Source: Pseudomonas lactis
GTDB taxonomy: Bacteria; Pseudomonadota; Gammaproteobacteria; Pseudomonadales; Pseudomonadaceae
Assembly (NCBI RefSeq): GCF_001439845.1
Contig: NZ_JYLO01000019.1
Location: forward strand, 1 to 64,000
Length of the DNA: 64,000 nucleotides
Direction of reading: 5' to 3'
The number at the start of each line of letters is the position of its first letter. Position 1 is the stretch's first letter. The translations under genes and the position numbers were made by a program. A model generated the notes under the pieces. The model saw nothing but the letters and a program-made list of their open reading frames with translations. It was not told the DNA's origin and made no database searches. Positions 24,903 to 33,932 of this stretch are shown here, one piece after another.

Positions 24903-26840
24903 ATGGGCCAGACTCGTTTTGCCAGTGGGCGTCAATTGGATCTGATTTGCCTCGGGCGCCTGGGCGTCGATCTCTATGCGCAGCAAGTCGGTGCGCGGCT
25001 TGAAGATGTGTCCAGCTTCGCCAAGTATCTGGGCGGTTCCTCCGCCAATATCGCTTTCGGCACCGCCAGGCTTGGGCTCAAGTCGGCGATGCTGAGCCGG
25101 GTAGGGGATGACCACATGGGCCGTTTCCTGGTGGAGTCCCTGGCCCGCGAAGGCTGCGATGTCAGCGGCATCAAGGTCGACCCGGAGCGCCTCACCGCCC
25201 TGGTGCTGCTGGGCCTAAAAGACCGTGAAACCTTCCCCCTGGTGTTCTACCGCGAAAACTGCGCCGACATGGCCCTGCGCGCCGAAGACATCAGCGAAGC
25301 CTTTATTGCCTCGAGCAAGGCGCTGTTGATCACCGGTACGCATTTCTCCACCGACGGCGTGTACAAGGCCAGCCTGCAGGCCCTGGATTATGCGGCCAAG
25401 CACAACGTCAAGCGCGTGCTGGACATCGACTATCGCCCCGTGTTGTGGGGCCTGGCCGGCAAGGCCGATGGCGAAACTCGTTTTGTTGCCGACCAGAATG
25501 TCAGCCAGCATGTGCAGAAGATCCTGCCGCGTTTCGACCTGATCGTCGGCACCGAAGAGGAATTCCTCATCGCCGGCGGCAGTGAAGACCTGCTCACGGC
25601 CCTGCGTACCGTGCGTGAACTGACCCCGGCGACCCTGGTGGTCAAGCTCGGCCCCCAGGGCTGCACGGTGATCCACGGCGCGATTCCCGCGCGCCTGGAA
25701 GACGGGGCGATCTACCCCGGTGTACGGGTTGAAGTGCTCAACGTGCTGGGCGCCGGTGATGCCTTTATGTCGGGCTTTCTCAGCGGTTGGATCAATGACG
25801 CCAGCGATGAGCGTTGCAGCCAGTTGGCCAATGCCTGTGGCGGCCTGGTGGTGTCGCGCCACGCCTGTGCGCCAGCGATGCCGACCCCCGCCGAACTCGA
25901 TTACCTGTTCAGCAGCCGCGTGCCCATCACCCGGCCGGACCAGGACGTGACCCTGCAACGCCTGCACCGTGTCACGGTGCCGCGCAAAGCCTGGAAGCAA
26001 CTGTTCGTATTTGCCTTCGACCACCGCTGGCAATTGGTGGAGCTGGCGCAAAAAGGCGGCCAGGCCCCTGAGCGTATCAGCGACATCAAGCAGTTGTTTA
26101 TCCAGGCCATCGAACGCGTGGAGCGCAAACTCAGCGAGCAGGGCGTCGAGGCCGATGTGGGCCTGCTCGCCGACCAACGCTTTGGCCAGGATGCACTCAA
26201 CGCGGCCAGTGGTCGCGGCTGGTGGATAGCGCGCCCGGTGGAAGTGCAGAACTCGCGGCCCCTGGCGTTCGAGCACGGGCGTTCGATTGGCAGCAACCTG
26301 ATTGCCTGGCCCCAGGAACACATCATCAAGTGCCTGGTGCAATTTCACCCCGATGACGAGCCGATGCTCCGCCTGGAACAGGAAGCGCAACTCAAGGCGG
26401 TGTACGAGGCGTCGCTGGTCAGTGGCCACGAACTGCTGCTGGAAGTCATCCCGCCCAAGGATCACCCGTCCACTTACCCGGACGTGCTCTACCGCAGCCT
26501 CAAGCGCCTCTACAACCTGGGCATCTACCCGGCCTGGTGGAAGATCGAAACCCAGTCGGCCGCAGACTGGAAAAAGCTCGACGAACTGATCCAGGAACGC
26601 GACCCCTACTGCCGCGGCGTGGTGTTGCTGGGCCTGAATGCTTCGCCCGAGTTTCTCGCCGATGGCTTTAAGCAGGCCAGCCAGAGCAGCACCTGCCGTG
26701 GGTTTGCCGTGGGCCGCACGATCTTCCACGAGCCGAGCCGGGCGTGGATGGCGGGGGAGATTGATGACGAAACGCTGATCCAGCAGGTGCAGCAGACCTT
26801 CGAACAGCTCATCAATGCCTGGCTCAGTGCCCGACAGTAA
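24903..26840 (+). CDS. iolC: 5-dehydro-2-deoxygluconokinase fused to a DUF2090 aldolase-like domain
   Basis: A 645-residue fusion. The N-terminal PfkB-type kinase (about 1-325) phosphorylates 5-dehydro-2-deoxygluconate. It has GGSSANIAFGTARLGL near the start and the catalytic loop VLGAGDAFMSGFLSG. The C-terminal part (about 340-645) is a DUF2090 barrel, proposed to cleave the phosphorylated product to dihydroxyacetone phosphate and malonate semialdehyde (the IolJ step). The start at 24903 has AGGAG 5 bases upstream. It is the first gene of the catabolic cluster. Aldolase activity is inferred from the domain and from the lack of a separate iolJ. Confidence 0.9.
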   Translation: MGQTRFASGRQLDLICLGRLGVDLYAQQVGARLEDVSSFAKYLGGSSANIAFGTARLGLKSAMLSRVGDDHMGRFLVESLAREGCDVSGIKVDPERLTALVLLGLKDRETFPLVFYRENCADMALRAEDISEAFIASSKALLITGTHFSTDGVYKASLQALDYAAKHNVKRVLDIDYRPVLWGLAGKADGETRFVADQNVSQHVQKILPRFDLIVGTEEEFLIAGGSEDLLTALRTVRELTPATLVVKLGPQGCTVIHGAIPARLEDGAIYPGVRVEVLNVLGAGDAFMSGFLSGWINDASDERCSQLANACGGLVVSRHACAPAMPTPAELDYLFSSRVPITRPDQDVTLQRLHRVTVPRKAWKQLFVFAFDHRWQLVELAQKGGQAPERISDIKQLFIQAIERVERKLSEQGVEADVGLLADQRFGQDALNAASGRGWWIARPVEVQNSRPLAFEHGRSIGSNLIAWPQEHIIKCLVQFHPDDEPMLRLEQEAQLKAVYEASLVSGHELLLEVIPPKDHPSTYPDVLYRSLKRLYNLGIYPAWWKIETQSAADWKKLDELIQERDPYCRGVVLLGLNASPEFLADGFKQASQSSTCRGFAVGRTIFHEPSRAWMAGEIDDETLIQQVQQTFEQLINAWLSARQ

Positions 26841-26851
26841 ATACGATCAGA

Positions 26852-26940
26852 TGTGGGAGCTGGCTTGCCTGCGATAGCAACCTATCAGTTGCAAATGTAC
26901 TGCCTGACACGCTGCTATCGCAGGCAAGCCAGCTCCCACA
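26852..26940. repeat. REPIN, 89 bp, inside the iol cluster
   Basis: Inverted arms TGTGGGAGCTGGCTTGCCTG and AGGCAAGCCAGCTCCCACA, 89 bp in all, starting 12 bp after the iolC stop and ending 48 bp before iolE. Transcripts crossing it would form a long hairpin. Confidence 0.94.
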
Positions 26941-26988
26941 CAAAGCAGATCCCAGTGAATTCTGAAGATAAAAACAAAAGGTGCAGCC

Positions 26989-27876
26989 ATGCCCGCAATC
27001 CGAATTGGCATCAACCCGATCTCCTGGAGCAACGACGACCTCCCGGCCCTCGGCGGTGAAACCCCGCTGAGCACGGCCCTGAGCGAAGGCAAGGACATCG
27101 GCTACGAAGGTTTTGAACTCAACGGCAAATTCCCCAAGGATGCCAAGGGCGTCGCTGACGTGCTGCGTCCCTATGACTTGGCGCTGGTGTCCGGTTGGTA
27201 CTCCAGCCGCCTGGCCCGCCGTTCGGTGGCTGAAGAAATCGAAGCCATTGCCGGCCATGTCGAACTGCTCAAACACAACGGCGCCTCGGTGCTGGTATAC
27301 GGCGAAGTGGCCGACTCGATCCAGGGCTCGCGGATCCGCCTGATCGAGCGCCCGCGTTTTCACAGTGAACAGGCCTGGCAGGCTTACGCCGACAAGCTCA
27401 CCGAGCTGGCGCGCTTCACCTTGTCCCAGGGCGTGCGTCTGGCCTACCACCACCATATGGGCGCCTACGTCGAATCCCCCGACGACATCGACCAGTTGAT
27501 GAAACGTACGGGCCCGGAAGTCGGCCTGCTGTTCGATTCGGGCCACTGCTACATGGGCGGCGGCGAACCCATCGAAGTACTGCGCAAGCATATCGACCGC
27601 GTCTGCCATGTGCATTTCAAGGACGTACGCAAACCCGTGGTGCAACTGGCGCGCAACCAGATGTGGAGCTTCCCGGACTGCATCGTCAACGGCACCTTTA
27701 CCGTGCCCGGCGATGGAGATATCGACTTCGCACCGTTGCTGGATGTGTTGCTCGCGGCCAGCTACAAGGGCTGGCTGGTGGTGGAAGCCGAGCAGGACCC
27801 GGCCGTGGCGCCCAGCTATATCTACGCGAAGAAGGGTTACGACACCCTGCGTGCGCTTCTCAACCAGAGGACTTGA
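26989..27876 (+). CDS. iolE: Myo-inosose-2 dehydratase
   Basis: Dehydrates 2-keto-myo-inositol to 3D-(3,5/4)-trihydroxycyclohexane-1,2-dione. The 295-residue TIM-barrel protein starts AIRIGINPISWSNDDLPALGG, a strong family signature. Metal and substrate ligands are visible in RLAYHHHMGAYVE, LLFDSGHCYMGGG and CHVHFKDVRK. The length is normal. It follows a REPIN and precedes iolB by 3 bp, so these two are co-translated. Confidence 0.95.
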   Translation: MPAIRIGINPISWSNDDLPALGGETPLSTALSEGKDIGYEGFELNGKFPKDAKGVADVLRPYDLALVSGWYSSRLARRSVAEEIEAIAGHVELLKHNGASVLVYGEVADSIQGSRIRLIERPRFHSEQAWQAYADKLTELARFTLSQGVRLAYHHHMGAYVESPDDIDQLMKRTGPEVGLLFDSGHCYMGGGEPIEVLRKHIDRVCHVHFKDVRKPVVQLARNQMWSFPDCIVNGTFTVPGDGDIDFAPLLDVLLAASYKGWLVVEAEQDPAVAPSYIYAKKGYDTLRALLNQRT

Positions 27877-27879
27877 GTG

Positions 27880-28668
27880 ATGAGCTTGTTGGTCAAAAGC
27901 AGCAAACGCGGGCAAACCATGGTGGCGCTGGAAGCGGGGCGCCTGGAGTATGTGGGCTTTGCGGCCTACCGTTTGAGCCTGGGCGAAACCCTGCCGGTCA
28001 GCGCCGGTGATCAGGAGCTGTGCCTGGTGTTGCTCAGCGGTCGGGTGAATATCGAAGGTGAAGGTTTCAATTGGCAGAACCTGGGTGATCGCCAGTCGGT
28101 GTTCGAAGACAAATCACCGTTCGCCGCCTATTTCCCGCCGGGCACCGACGCCCAGGTCACGGCCCTGAGCGATGTGCAGATCGCCGTCTGCGCAGCGCCG
28201 GGTGCCAAGGGTTTTGCCCCGCGCTTAATCCGCCCCGAGCAGTGCAAGCGCAGTGTGCGCGGCAAAGGCGCCAATACCCGCTACGTGTGCGACATCCTGC
28301 CCGACAGCGAGCCGGCCCATTCGCTGCTGGTGGTGGAAGTACGCACGCCGTCCGGGCATTCCTCCAGCTACCCGCCGCACAAGCACGACACCGACGACCT
28401 GCCGCACCAGAGCTTTCTGGAAGAGACCTACTACCACCAGGTCAACCCGCCCCAGGGCTTTGTATTCCAGCGCGTGTACACCGACGATCGCAGCATCGAC
28501 CAGGCCATGGCCGTGGAAAACAGCGACCTGGTGGTGGTGCCCAAGGGCTATCACCCGGTCAGCGTGCCGTACGGCTACGAGTCTTATTACCTGAACGTGA
28601 TGGCCGGCCCCAAGCGCGCCTGGCATTTCCATAACGACCCGCAGCACAGCTGGCTGCTGGACCTCTAA
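27880..28668 (+). CDS. iolB: 5-deoxy-glucuronate isomerase
   Basis: Isomerises 5-deoxy-glucuronate to 5-dehydro-2-deoxygluconate, the IolC substrate. The 262-residue double cupin has the metal-binding motifs SYPPHKHDTDD and EETYYHQVNPPQGF, and the C-terminal MAGPKRAWHFHNDP typical of IolB. The start is taken at ATG 27880 rather than the adjoining GTG, with AGAGGA about 9 bases upstream. It lies 3 bp after iolE and 26 bp before iolI. Confidence 0.95.
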   Translation: MSLLVKSSKRGQTMVALEAGRLEYVGFAAYRLSLGETLPVSAGDQELCLVLLSGRVNIEGEGFNWQNLGDRQSVFEDKSPFAAYFPPGTDAQVTALSDVQIAVCAAPGAKGFAPRLIRPEQCKRSVRGKGANTRYVCDILPDSEPAHSLLVVEVRTPSGHSSSYPPHKHDTDDLPHQSFLEETYYHQVNPPQGFVFQRVYTDDRSIDQAMAVENSDLVVVPKGYHPVSVPYGYESYYLNVMAGPKRAWHFHNDPQHSWLLDL

Positions 28669-28694
28669 ACGGTGTTGGACGGAGAACAAAAACA

Positions 28695-29516
28695 ATGAAG
28701 TCGCCGCTACGTTTTGCCCTTAACCGCATGGTCGCCCCCCACCTGTCCTTGCCGGATTTCATCCAGTTGGCGGCTGCCCTCAACTGCGAGGCCATTGAGA
28801 TCCGCAACGACCTCAAAAACCGTGAAATCGAATACGGCACACCCGCCAGCCGCGTGCGCGAGTTGTGCGCAGCGCAGGGTATCAAGGTGCTGTCGATCAA
28901 CGCGCTGTACCCCTTTGATGTGTGGAACGACGAGCGCCGTGCCCAGGCAATCGAACTGGCCACCTACGCCCGTGAGTGCGGGGCCGAAGGCTTGGTGATG
29001 TGCCCGTTCAATCAGCCTGGCGATACGCGCAACGACGCGCAGCGCGCCGCCGGTTTGCGCACGGCGTTGAGCGAGCTGGCGTTGATCCTGCGCGAGTACG
29101 GGATTCTCGGTTTCATCGAGCCCCTGGGCTTCACGGTATCCGCTCTGCGCCGCAAGCGCGTGGCAGTGGATGCCATCAAGGCCATCGGTGGCCTGGATGT
29201 ATTCCGGGTGGTGCACGACACCTTTCACCATCACCTGGCCGGCGAGCATGAGTTCTTCCCGGAACTGACCGGCCTGGTGCATATCTCCGGAGTGGAAGAC
29301 CGCGAGGCGCCGCTGGACTCGATCCGCGACGGCCACCGCGTGTTGGTGGGCGAGGACGATATCCTCGGCAATGCGGCGCAGATCGAGACCTTGCTGAGCA
29401 CCGGCTACAGCGGCTATTTGTCGTTCGAGCCGTTTGCCGAAAGCGTGCATGGGTTGGCGGATATCCGGCAGGCGTTGGGCAGCAGCATGGCGTACTTGCA
29501 AAAGCCCCTGCCATAA
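28695..29516 (+). CDS. iolI: Inosose isomerase-like sugar phosphate isomerase/epimerase
   Basis: A 273-residue TIM-barrel protein of the xylose-isomerase-like superfamily. Metal ligands are visible in GFIEPLGF (Glu), VVHDTFHHHLAG (Asp/His) and GLVHISGVED (His), with a final Glu in YLSFEPF. In inositol clusters this type interconverts inososes, which lets the cell use inositol isomers. The start has GGAG 11 bases upstream. It is followed by a REPIN. Confidence 0.88.
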   Translation: MKSPLRFALNRMVAPHLSLPDFIQLAAALNCEAIEIRNDLKNREIEYGTPASRVRELCAAQGIKVLSINALYPFDVWNDERRAQAIELATYARECGAEGLVMCPFNQPGDTRNDAQRAAGLRTALSELALILREYGILGFIEPLGFTVSALRRKRVAVDAIKAIGGLDVFRVVHDTFHHHLAGEHEFFPELTGLVHISGVEDREAPLDSIRDGHRVLVGEDDILGNAAQIETLLSTGYSGYLSFEPFAESVHGLADIRQALGSSMAYLQKPLP

Positions 29517-29527
29517 CGCGATCAAAA

Positions 29528-29616
29528 TGTGGGAGCTGGCTTGCCTGCGATAGCGGTCTATCAGTTGCACATGTATTGCCTGACATACCGCTATCGCAGG
29601 CAAGCCAGTTCCCACA
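29528..29616. repeat. REPIN, 89 bp, inside the iol cluster
   Basis: Inverted arms TGTGGGAGCTGGCTTGCCTG and CAGGCAAGCCAGTTCCCACA (one base change), 89 bp in all, between iolI and iolD. The spacer is very like that of the REPIN between iolC and iolE. Confidence 0.94.
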
Positions 29617-29664
29617 CTGGATCGGTGTTGAACACTTCAATTGCAGTCACACAAGGTGCAAGTA

Positions 29665-31596
29665 ATGACCACAACACGATTGACCATGGCCCAGGCCCTG
29701 GTGAAGTTCCTGGACAACCAATACATCGAAGTCGACGGCGTACAGAGCAAGTTTGTCGCCGGCGTATTCACTATTTTCGGGCATGGCAATGTGTTGGGCC
29801 TCGGCCAGGCCCTGGAGCAGGACAGCGGCGATCTGGTGGTGCATCAGGGCCGCAATGAGCAAGGCATGGCCCATGCCGCCATCGGATTTGCCAAGCAGCA
29901 CCTGCGCCGCAAGATCTATGCGTGCACGGCCTCGGTCGGGCCGGGCGCGGCCAATATGCTCACCGCCGCAGCCACCGCCACCGCCAACCGCATCCCGTTG
30001 CTGTTGCTGCCCGGCGATGTGTATGCCAGCCGCCAGCCCGACCCGGTGTTGCAGCAGATCGAGCAGTTCCACGACCTGAGCATCAGCACCAACGACGCCT
30101 TCCGTTCCGTGAGCAAGTACTGGGACCGCATCAACCGCCCCGAGCAACTGATGACCGCGGCGATCCACGCCATGCGCGTGCTGACCGACCCGGCCGAAAC
30201 CGGCGCGGTAACACTGGCCTTGCCCCAGGATGTACAAGCCGAAGCCTGGGACTACCCCGATTACTTCCTGCAAAAACGCGTACACCGCATCGACCGACGC
30301 CCGGCCACCCGCGCCATGCTCGATGACGCGCTGGCGGCTTTTCGCGGCAAGCGCAAGCCGCTGATCATTTGCGGCGGCGGGGTCAAGTACTCCGGCGCCA
30401 ACCAGGCACTGCAAGCCTTTGCCGAGCGGTTCGATATTCCCTTCGCGGAAACCCAGGCGGGCAAGAGCGCCGTGGTGTCCAGCCATGCGCTGAACGTCGG
30501 CGGCATCGGCGAAACCGGCTGCCTGGCGGCCAACCTGCTGGCGCCCGAGGCCGACCTGATTATTGGCATCGGCACCCGTTATACCGACTTCACCACCTCG
30601 TCAAAATCGCTGTTCAAGCACCCCGAGGTGAAGTTTCTCAACCTCAATATCAGCCCAGCCGATGCCTTGAAGCTGGACGGTGTGCAAGTGCTGGCCGATG
30701 CAAAAGTGGCCCTTGAAGCACTGGCCACTGCCCTGGGCGATTACCGCTCGGGCTGGGGCGAGCAGATCGCCGACGCCAAGGCGCAACTCGACGCCGAAGT
30801 GGACCGCGTGCATCAGGTGCAATACCTGGGTGATGAGTTCGTCCCCGAAGTCGACGACCACCTGGACCGTGCCGTCCTGCGCGAATTCATCGAACTGACC
30901 GGTTCGTGCCTGACCCAAAGCGCGGTGCTCGGCGTGCTCAATGCACGCCTGGCCGATGACGCGATCATTGTGGCCGCCGCCGGCAGCCTGCCCGGCGATT
31001 TGCAGCGCGCCTGGCGCAGCAAGGGCGTCAACACCTACCACGTCGAGTATGGCTATTCATGCATGGGCTATGAAATCAATGCCGCCCTGGGCGTGAAGCT
31101 GGCCGAGCCAGGCAAGGAGGTGTACGCCCTGGTCGGCGATGGCTCCTACATGATGCTGCACTCGGAGCTGGCCACCTCGATCCAGGAGCGGCGCAAGATC
31201 AACGTGGTGCTGTTGGACAACATGGCGTTCGGTTGCATCAACAACCTGCAAATCGGCAATGGCATGGACAGCTTCGGCACCGAGTTCCGCTACCGCAACC
31301 CCGAGAGCGGCAAGCTCGACGGTGGCCTGGTGCCGGTGGATTTCGCCATGAGTGCGGCGGCTTATGGCTGCAAGACCTACAAGGTCAGCACGCTGGAACA
31401 GCTGGAAGCGGCGTTGGCCGATGCCCGCACGCAAACCGTCTCCACGCTGATCGATATCAAGGTGCTGCCCAAGACCATGGTCCACGGCTACCTGTCGTGG
31501 TGGCGGGTGGGGGTGGCGCAAGTGTCCACCAGTGAGCGCACGAATGCAGCGGCAAAAAAACTCAATGAACACCTGGCCAAGGCCCGGCAGTACTAA
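29665..31596 (+). CDS. iolD: 3D-(3,5/4)-trihydroxycyclohexane-1,2-dione acylhydrolase
   Basis: Thiamine-diphosphate enzyme that opens the inositol-derived ring to 5-deoxy-glucuronate. The 643-residue protein starts TTTRLTMAQALVKFLDNQY, as in other IolD. It has the ThDP glutamate region VVHQGRNEQGMAHAAIGFAK, the central domain GGGVKYSGA, and the metal/ThDP motif GDGSYMMLHSELATSIQE ending in NMAFGCINN. The start at 29665 has AAGGTG upstream. The frame upstream of it encodes no conserved sequence. The stop is 19 bp before iolG. Confidence 0.95.
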   Translation: MTTTRLTMAQALVKFLDNQYIEVDGVQSKFVAGVFTIFGHGNVLGLGQALEQDSGDLVVHQGRNEQGMAHAAIGFAKQHLRRKIYACTASVGPGAANMLTAAATATANRIPLLLLPGDVYASRQPDPVLQQIEQFHDLSISTNDAFRSVSKYWDRINRPEQLMTAAIHAMRVLTDPAETGAVTLALPQDVQAEAWDYPDYFLQKRVHRIDRRPATRAMLDDALAAFRGKRKPLIICGGGVKYSGANQALQAFAERFDIPFAETQAGKSAVVSSHALNVGGIGETGCLAANLLAPEADLIIGIGTRYTDFTTSSKSLFKHPEVKFLNLNISPADALKLDGVQVLADAKVALEALATALGDYRSGWGEQIADAKAQLDAEVDRVHQVQYLGDEFVPEVDDHLDRAVLREFIELTGSCLTQSAVLGVLNARLADDAIIVAAAGSLPGDLQRAWRSKGVNTYHVEYGYSCMGYEINAALGVKLAEPGKEVYALVGDGSYMMLHSELATSIQERRKINVVLLDNMAFGCINNLQIGNGMDSFGTEFRYRNPESGKLDGGLVPVDFAMSAAAYGCKTYKVSTLEQLEAALADARTQTVSTLIDIKVLPKTMVHGYLSWWRVGVAQVSTSERTNAAAKKLNEHLAKARQY

Positions 31597-31615
31597 CAAC
31601 AAGAGGAGTGTTTGT

Positions 31616-32626
31616 ATGTCTTTGAAGCTTGGAGTGATCGGTACGGGCGCCATCGGCCGGGACCATATTCGTCGTTGCAGCCAGGCCTTGCTCAACAGCC
31701 AGGTGGTGGCCGTCACCGACATCAACCTTGAACAAGCCGCCCAGGTGGTGGCGGATTTGAAGCTGGACGCCGAGGTGTACCCGGACGGCCATGCGCTGAT
31801 CAACTCGCCAGAGGTCGAAGCGGTACTGGTGACGTCCTGGGGGCCGAGCCATGAAGAATTTGTGCTGGCCGCGATTGCCGCCGGCAAACCGGTGTTCTGT
31901 GAGAAACCCCTGGCGGTGACGGCCGAGGGGTGCCGCAACATTGTCGAGGCCGAAGTGGCCCACGGCAAACGCCTGGTCCAGGTGGGTTTCATGCGCCCGT
32001 ACGACCAAGGCTACCGCGCCCTCAAGGCGGTGATCGACAGCGGCCAGATTGGCGAGCCGTTGATGCTGCACTGCGCGCACCGCAACCCCACGGTGGGCGA
32101 GAACTACAACACCGGCATGGCGATCACCGACACCTTGATCCATGAGCTGGACGTGCTGCGTTGGCTGCTTAATGACGACTACGTGTCCGTGCAGGTGGTG
32201 TTCCCGCGCAAGACCAGCAAGGCGCTGGCGCACCTGCGTGACCCGCAGATCGTGCTGCTGGAAACCGCCAAAGGCACGCGTATCGACGTGGAAGTGTTTG
32301 TGAACTGCCAATACGGCTACGACATCCAGTGTGAAGTGGTAGGGGAGAGCGGCATCGCCAAGTTGCCGGAGCCGTCCCAGGTGCAACTGCGCAGCGAGGC
32401 GAAGCTGTCCAATGCGATCCTGATGGATTGGAAGGATCGGTTTATCGGTGCCTATGACGTGGAGTTGCAGGCGTTTATCGACAGCGTGCTGGCCGGGCAA
32501 GTCGGCGGGCCGTCGGCCTGGGATGGGTTTGCGGCGGCGGTGGCGGCGGATGCGTGTATTGAAGCCCAGGACAGTGGGCAGATTGTGAAAGTCAGCCTGC
32601 CGGATCGCCCGCGCTTCTACGGCTAA
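31616..32626 (+). CDS. iolG: myo-Inositol 2-dehydrogenase
   Basis: Oxidises myo-inositol to 2-keto-myo-inositol with NAD, the first catabolic step. The 336-residue Gfo/Idh/MocA protein has the Rossmann motif GVIGTGAIGRDH at about residues 6-17, the catalytic-Lys motif CEKPLAVTAE, and the His-containing active-site stretch TLIHELDVLRWLL. The start at 31616 has AGAGGAG 7-8 bases upstream. It follows iolD closely and is followed by a REPIN. Confidence 0.93.
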   Translation: MSLKLGVIGTGAIGRDHIRRCSQALLNSQVVAVTDINLEQAAQVVADLKLDAEVYPDGHALINSPEVEAVLVTSWGPSHEEFVLAAIAAGKPVFCEKPLAVTAEGCRNIVEAEVAHGKRLVQVGFMRPYDQGYRALKAVIDSGQIGEPLMLHCAHRNPTVGENYNTGMAITDTLIHELDVLRWLLNDDYVSVQVVFPRKTSKALAHLRDPQIVLLETAKGTRIDVEVFVNCQYGYDIQCEVVGESGIAKLPEPSQVQLRSEAKLSNAILMDWKDRFIGAYDVELQAFIDSVLAGQVGGPSAWDGFAAAVAADACIEAQDSGQIVKVSLPDRPRFYG

Positions 32627-32651
32627 CTCACTGAAGAAATGTGGTTAACAC

Positions 32652-32740
32652 TGTGGGAGCTGGCTTGCCTGCGATAGCGGTCTATCAGTGACAAATTCAT
32701 TGCCTGACACACTGCTATCGCAGGCAAGCCAGCTCCCACA
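32652..32740. repeat. REPIN, 89 bp, inside the iol cluster
   Basis: Inverted arms TGTGGGAGCTGGCTTGCCTG and AGGCAAGCCAGCTCCCACA, 89 bp in all, between iolG and the second oxidoreductase gene. Confidence 0.94.
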
Positions 32741-32776
32741 GTTGATTGGGTTTCCAAATCAATTCCGGAGTTGAAC

Positions 32777-33814
32777 ATGCGAATCGGACTAGTGGGCTAC
32801 GGTCACGGTGGGCGCTTTTTTCATGCGCCGCTGATCGCCACCCTGCCTGACGCCACCTTTGTCGGCGTGGTGACGCGTTCACCCGAACGTCGCCAGCAAT
32901 TGAGTACTGATCTTCCCGGTGTCAAAGCCTTCGACTCCATCGGCCAGATCGTCGAAGCCGGCGTCGATGCCCTGGTGATTTCGACCACCTTGAAAGGTCG
33001 GCCGGCCCTGGTGCTGGAAGCAATCGAGCATGGGGTGGCGGTGGTCAGCGACAAACCTTTTGCCGCCAACGCCGAACAAGCCCAGGCCCTGATTACCGCT
33101 GCCGAGCGCCAGGGCTCGTTGCTCAGCGTCTACCAGAACCGGCGCTGGGATTCGGACTACCTGACCCTGCGCAAACTGATCGACGCCGGCGCCCTGGGCA
33201 CCATTACCCGCTTTGAATCCCGCGTGGAGCGCTACAGCCCGCAGGCCGTGGGCAATGCCAGCGGTGGCGGATGGCTGCGCGACCTGGGCAGCCACCTGGT
33301 CGACCAGGCGCTGCAACTGTTCGGCCCGGTGGAGCGGGTGTTCGCCCAATTGCACTACACCCCTGAACATCCCACGGTAGACCACGGCTTCTTTGTCTCC
33401 CTCACCCACGCCAACGGCGTGATTTCGCACCTGTGGGGCAACGCGTTGCAGAACAGCCAGGCGCCGCGCTTTCGCGTCAGTGGAAGCCTGGGTTGCTACA
33501 CCGTCGACGGCCTGGACGGCCAGGAAGAAGCGCTGCTGGCCGGCAAGTCGCCGAAAACCGAAGGCGAACACTGGGGCGCTGAGGAACATCGACGCTGGGG
33601 CTGGTTTGAACAAGGGCCGGAGCGTGAGCGGGTGCCGTCGGAGAAGGGCTGCTGGAACCAGTTCTACCGCCAGTTGCAAGCCGCCGTGATGGGGCAGGGG
33701 CCGCTGCCCGTCAACGCCTATGACGCCCTGGAAACCACCCGTATATTAGACGCCGCACGCCTGAGCGCCGAGCGCCAGCAGGTGGTTTCGACAAAAAATA
33801 GAATAAAATTCTAA
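32777..33814 (+). CDS. Gfo/Idh/MocA family oxidoreductase
   Basis: A 345-residue NAD(P)-dependent dehydrogenase with GLVGYGHGGRFFHAP at about residues 4-18, the lysine motif SDKPFAANAEQAQ, and YQNRRWDSDYLTLRKLI. It is closer in pattern to YdgJ-like proteins than to IolG. Its position between iolG and the transporter suggests oxidation of an inositol isomer or a related polyol. The start at 32777 has CGGAG 6-7 bases upstream. The frame also allows a TTG two codons earlier. Confidence 0.85.
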   Translation: MRIGLVGYGHGGRFFHAPLIATLPDATFVGVVTRSPERRQQLSTDLPGVKAFDSIGQIVEAGVDALVISTTLKGRPALVLEAIEHGVAVVSDKPFAANAEQAQALITAAERQGSLLSVYQNRRWDSDYLTLRKLIDAGALGTITRFESRVERYSPQAVGNASGGGWLRDLGSHLVDQALQLFGPVERVFAQLHYTPEHPTVDHGFFVSLTHANGVISHLWGNALQNSQAPRFRVSGSLGCYTVDGLDGQEEALLAGKSPKTEGEHWGAEEHRRWGWFEQGPERERVPSEKGCWNQFYRQLQAAVMGQGPLPVNAYDALETTRILDAARLSAERQQVVSTKNRIKF

Positions 33815-33841
33815 AACAGGTTGATATGGAAATTATTTTCT
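33799..33841. promoter_or_regulatory. Candidate IolR sites before the inositol transporter
   Basis: TAGAA-TAAAA-TTCTA (33799-33813, overlapping the stop of the preceding gene) and GGAA-ATTATT-TTCT (33828-33841) resemble the GGAA-N6-TTCC site before iolC, with one or two changes. The 344-bp region 33815-34158 is A/T-rich at its start and should hold the transporter promoter. Assignment to IolR is inferred. Confidence 0.4.
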
Positions 33842-33932
33842 AATACAGTCTTTTCCAGGTTGCATAAAGTACGTCCCGGAACCTACGGGCGACTCAACAA
33901 AAACAAGATCAAAAACAACCAGGTACCGTCAG

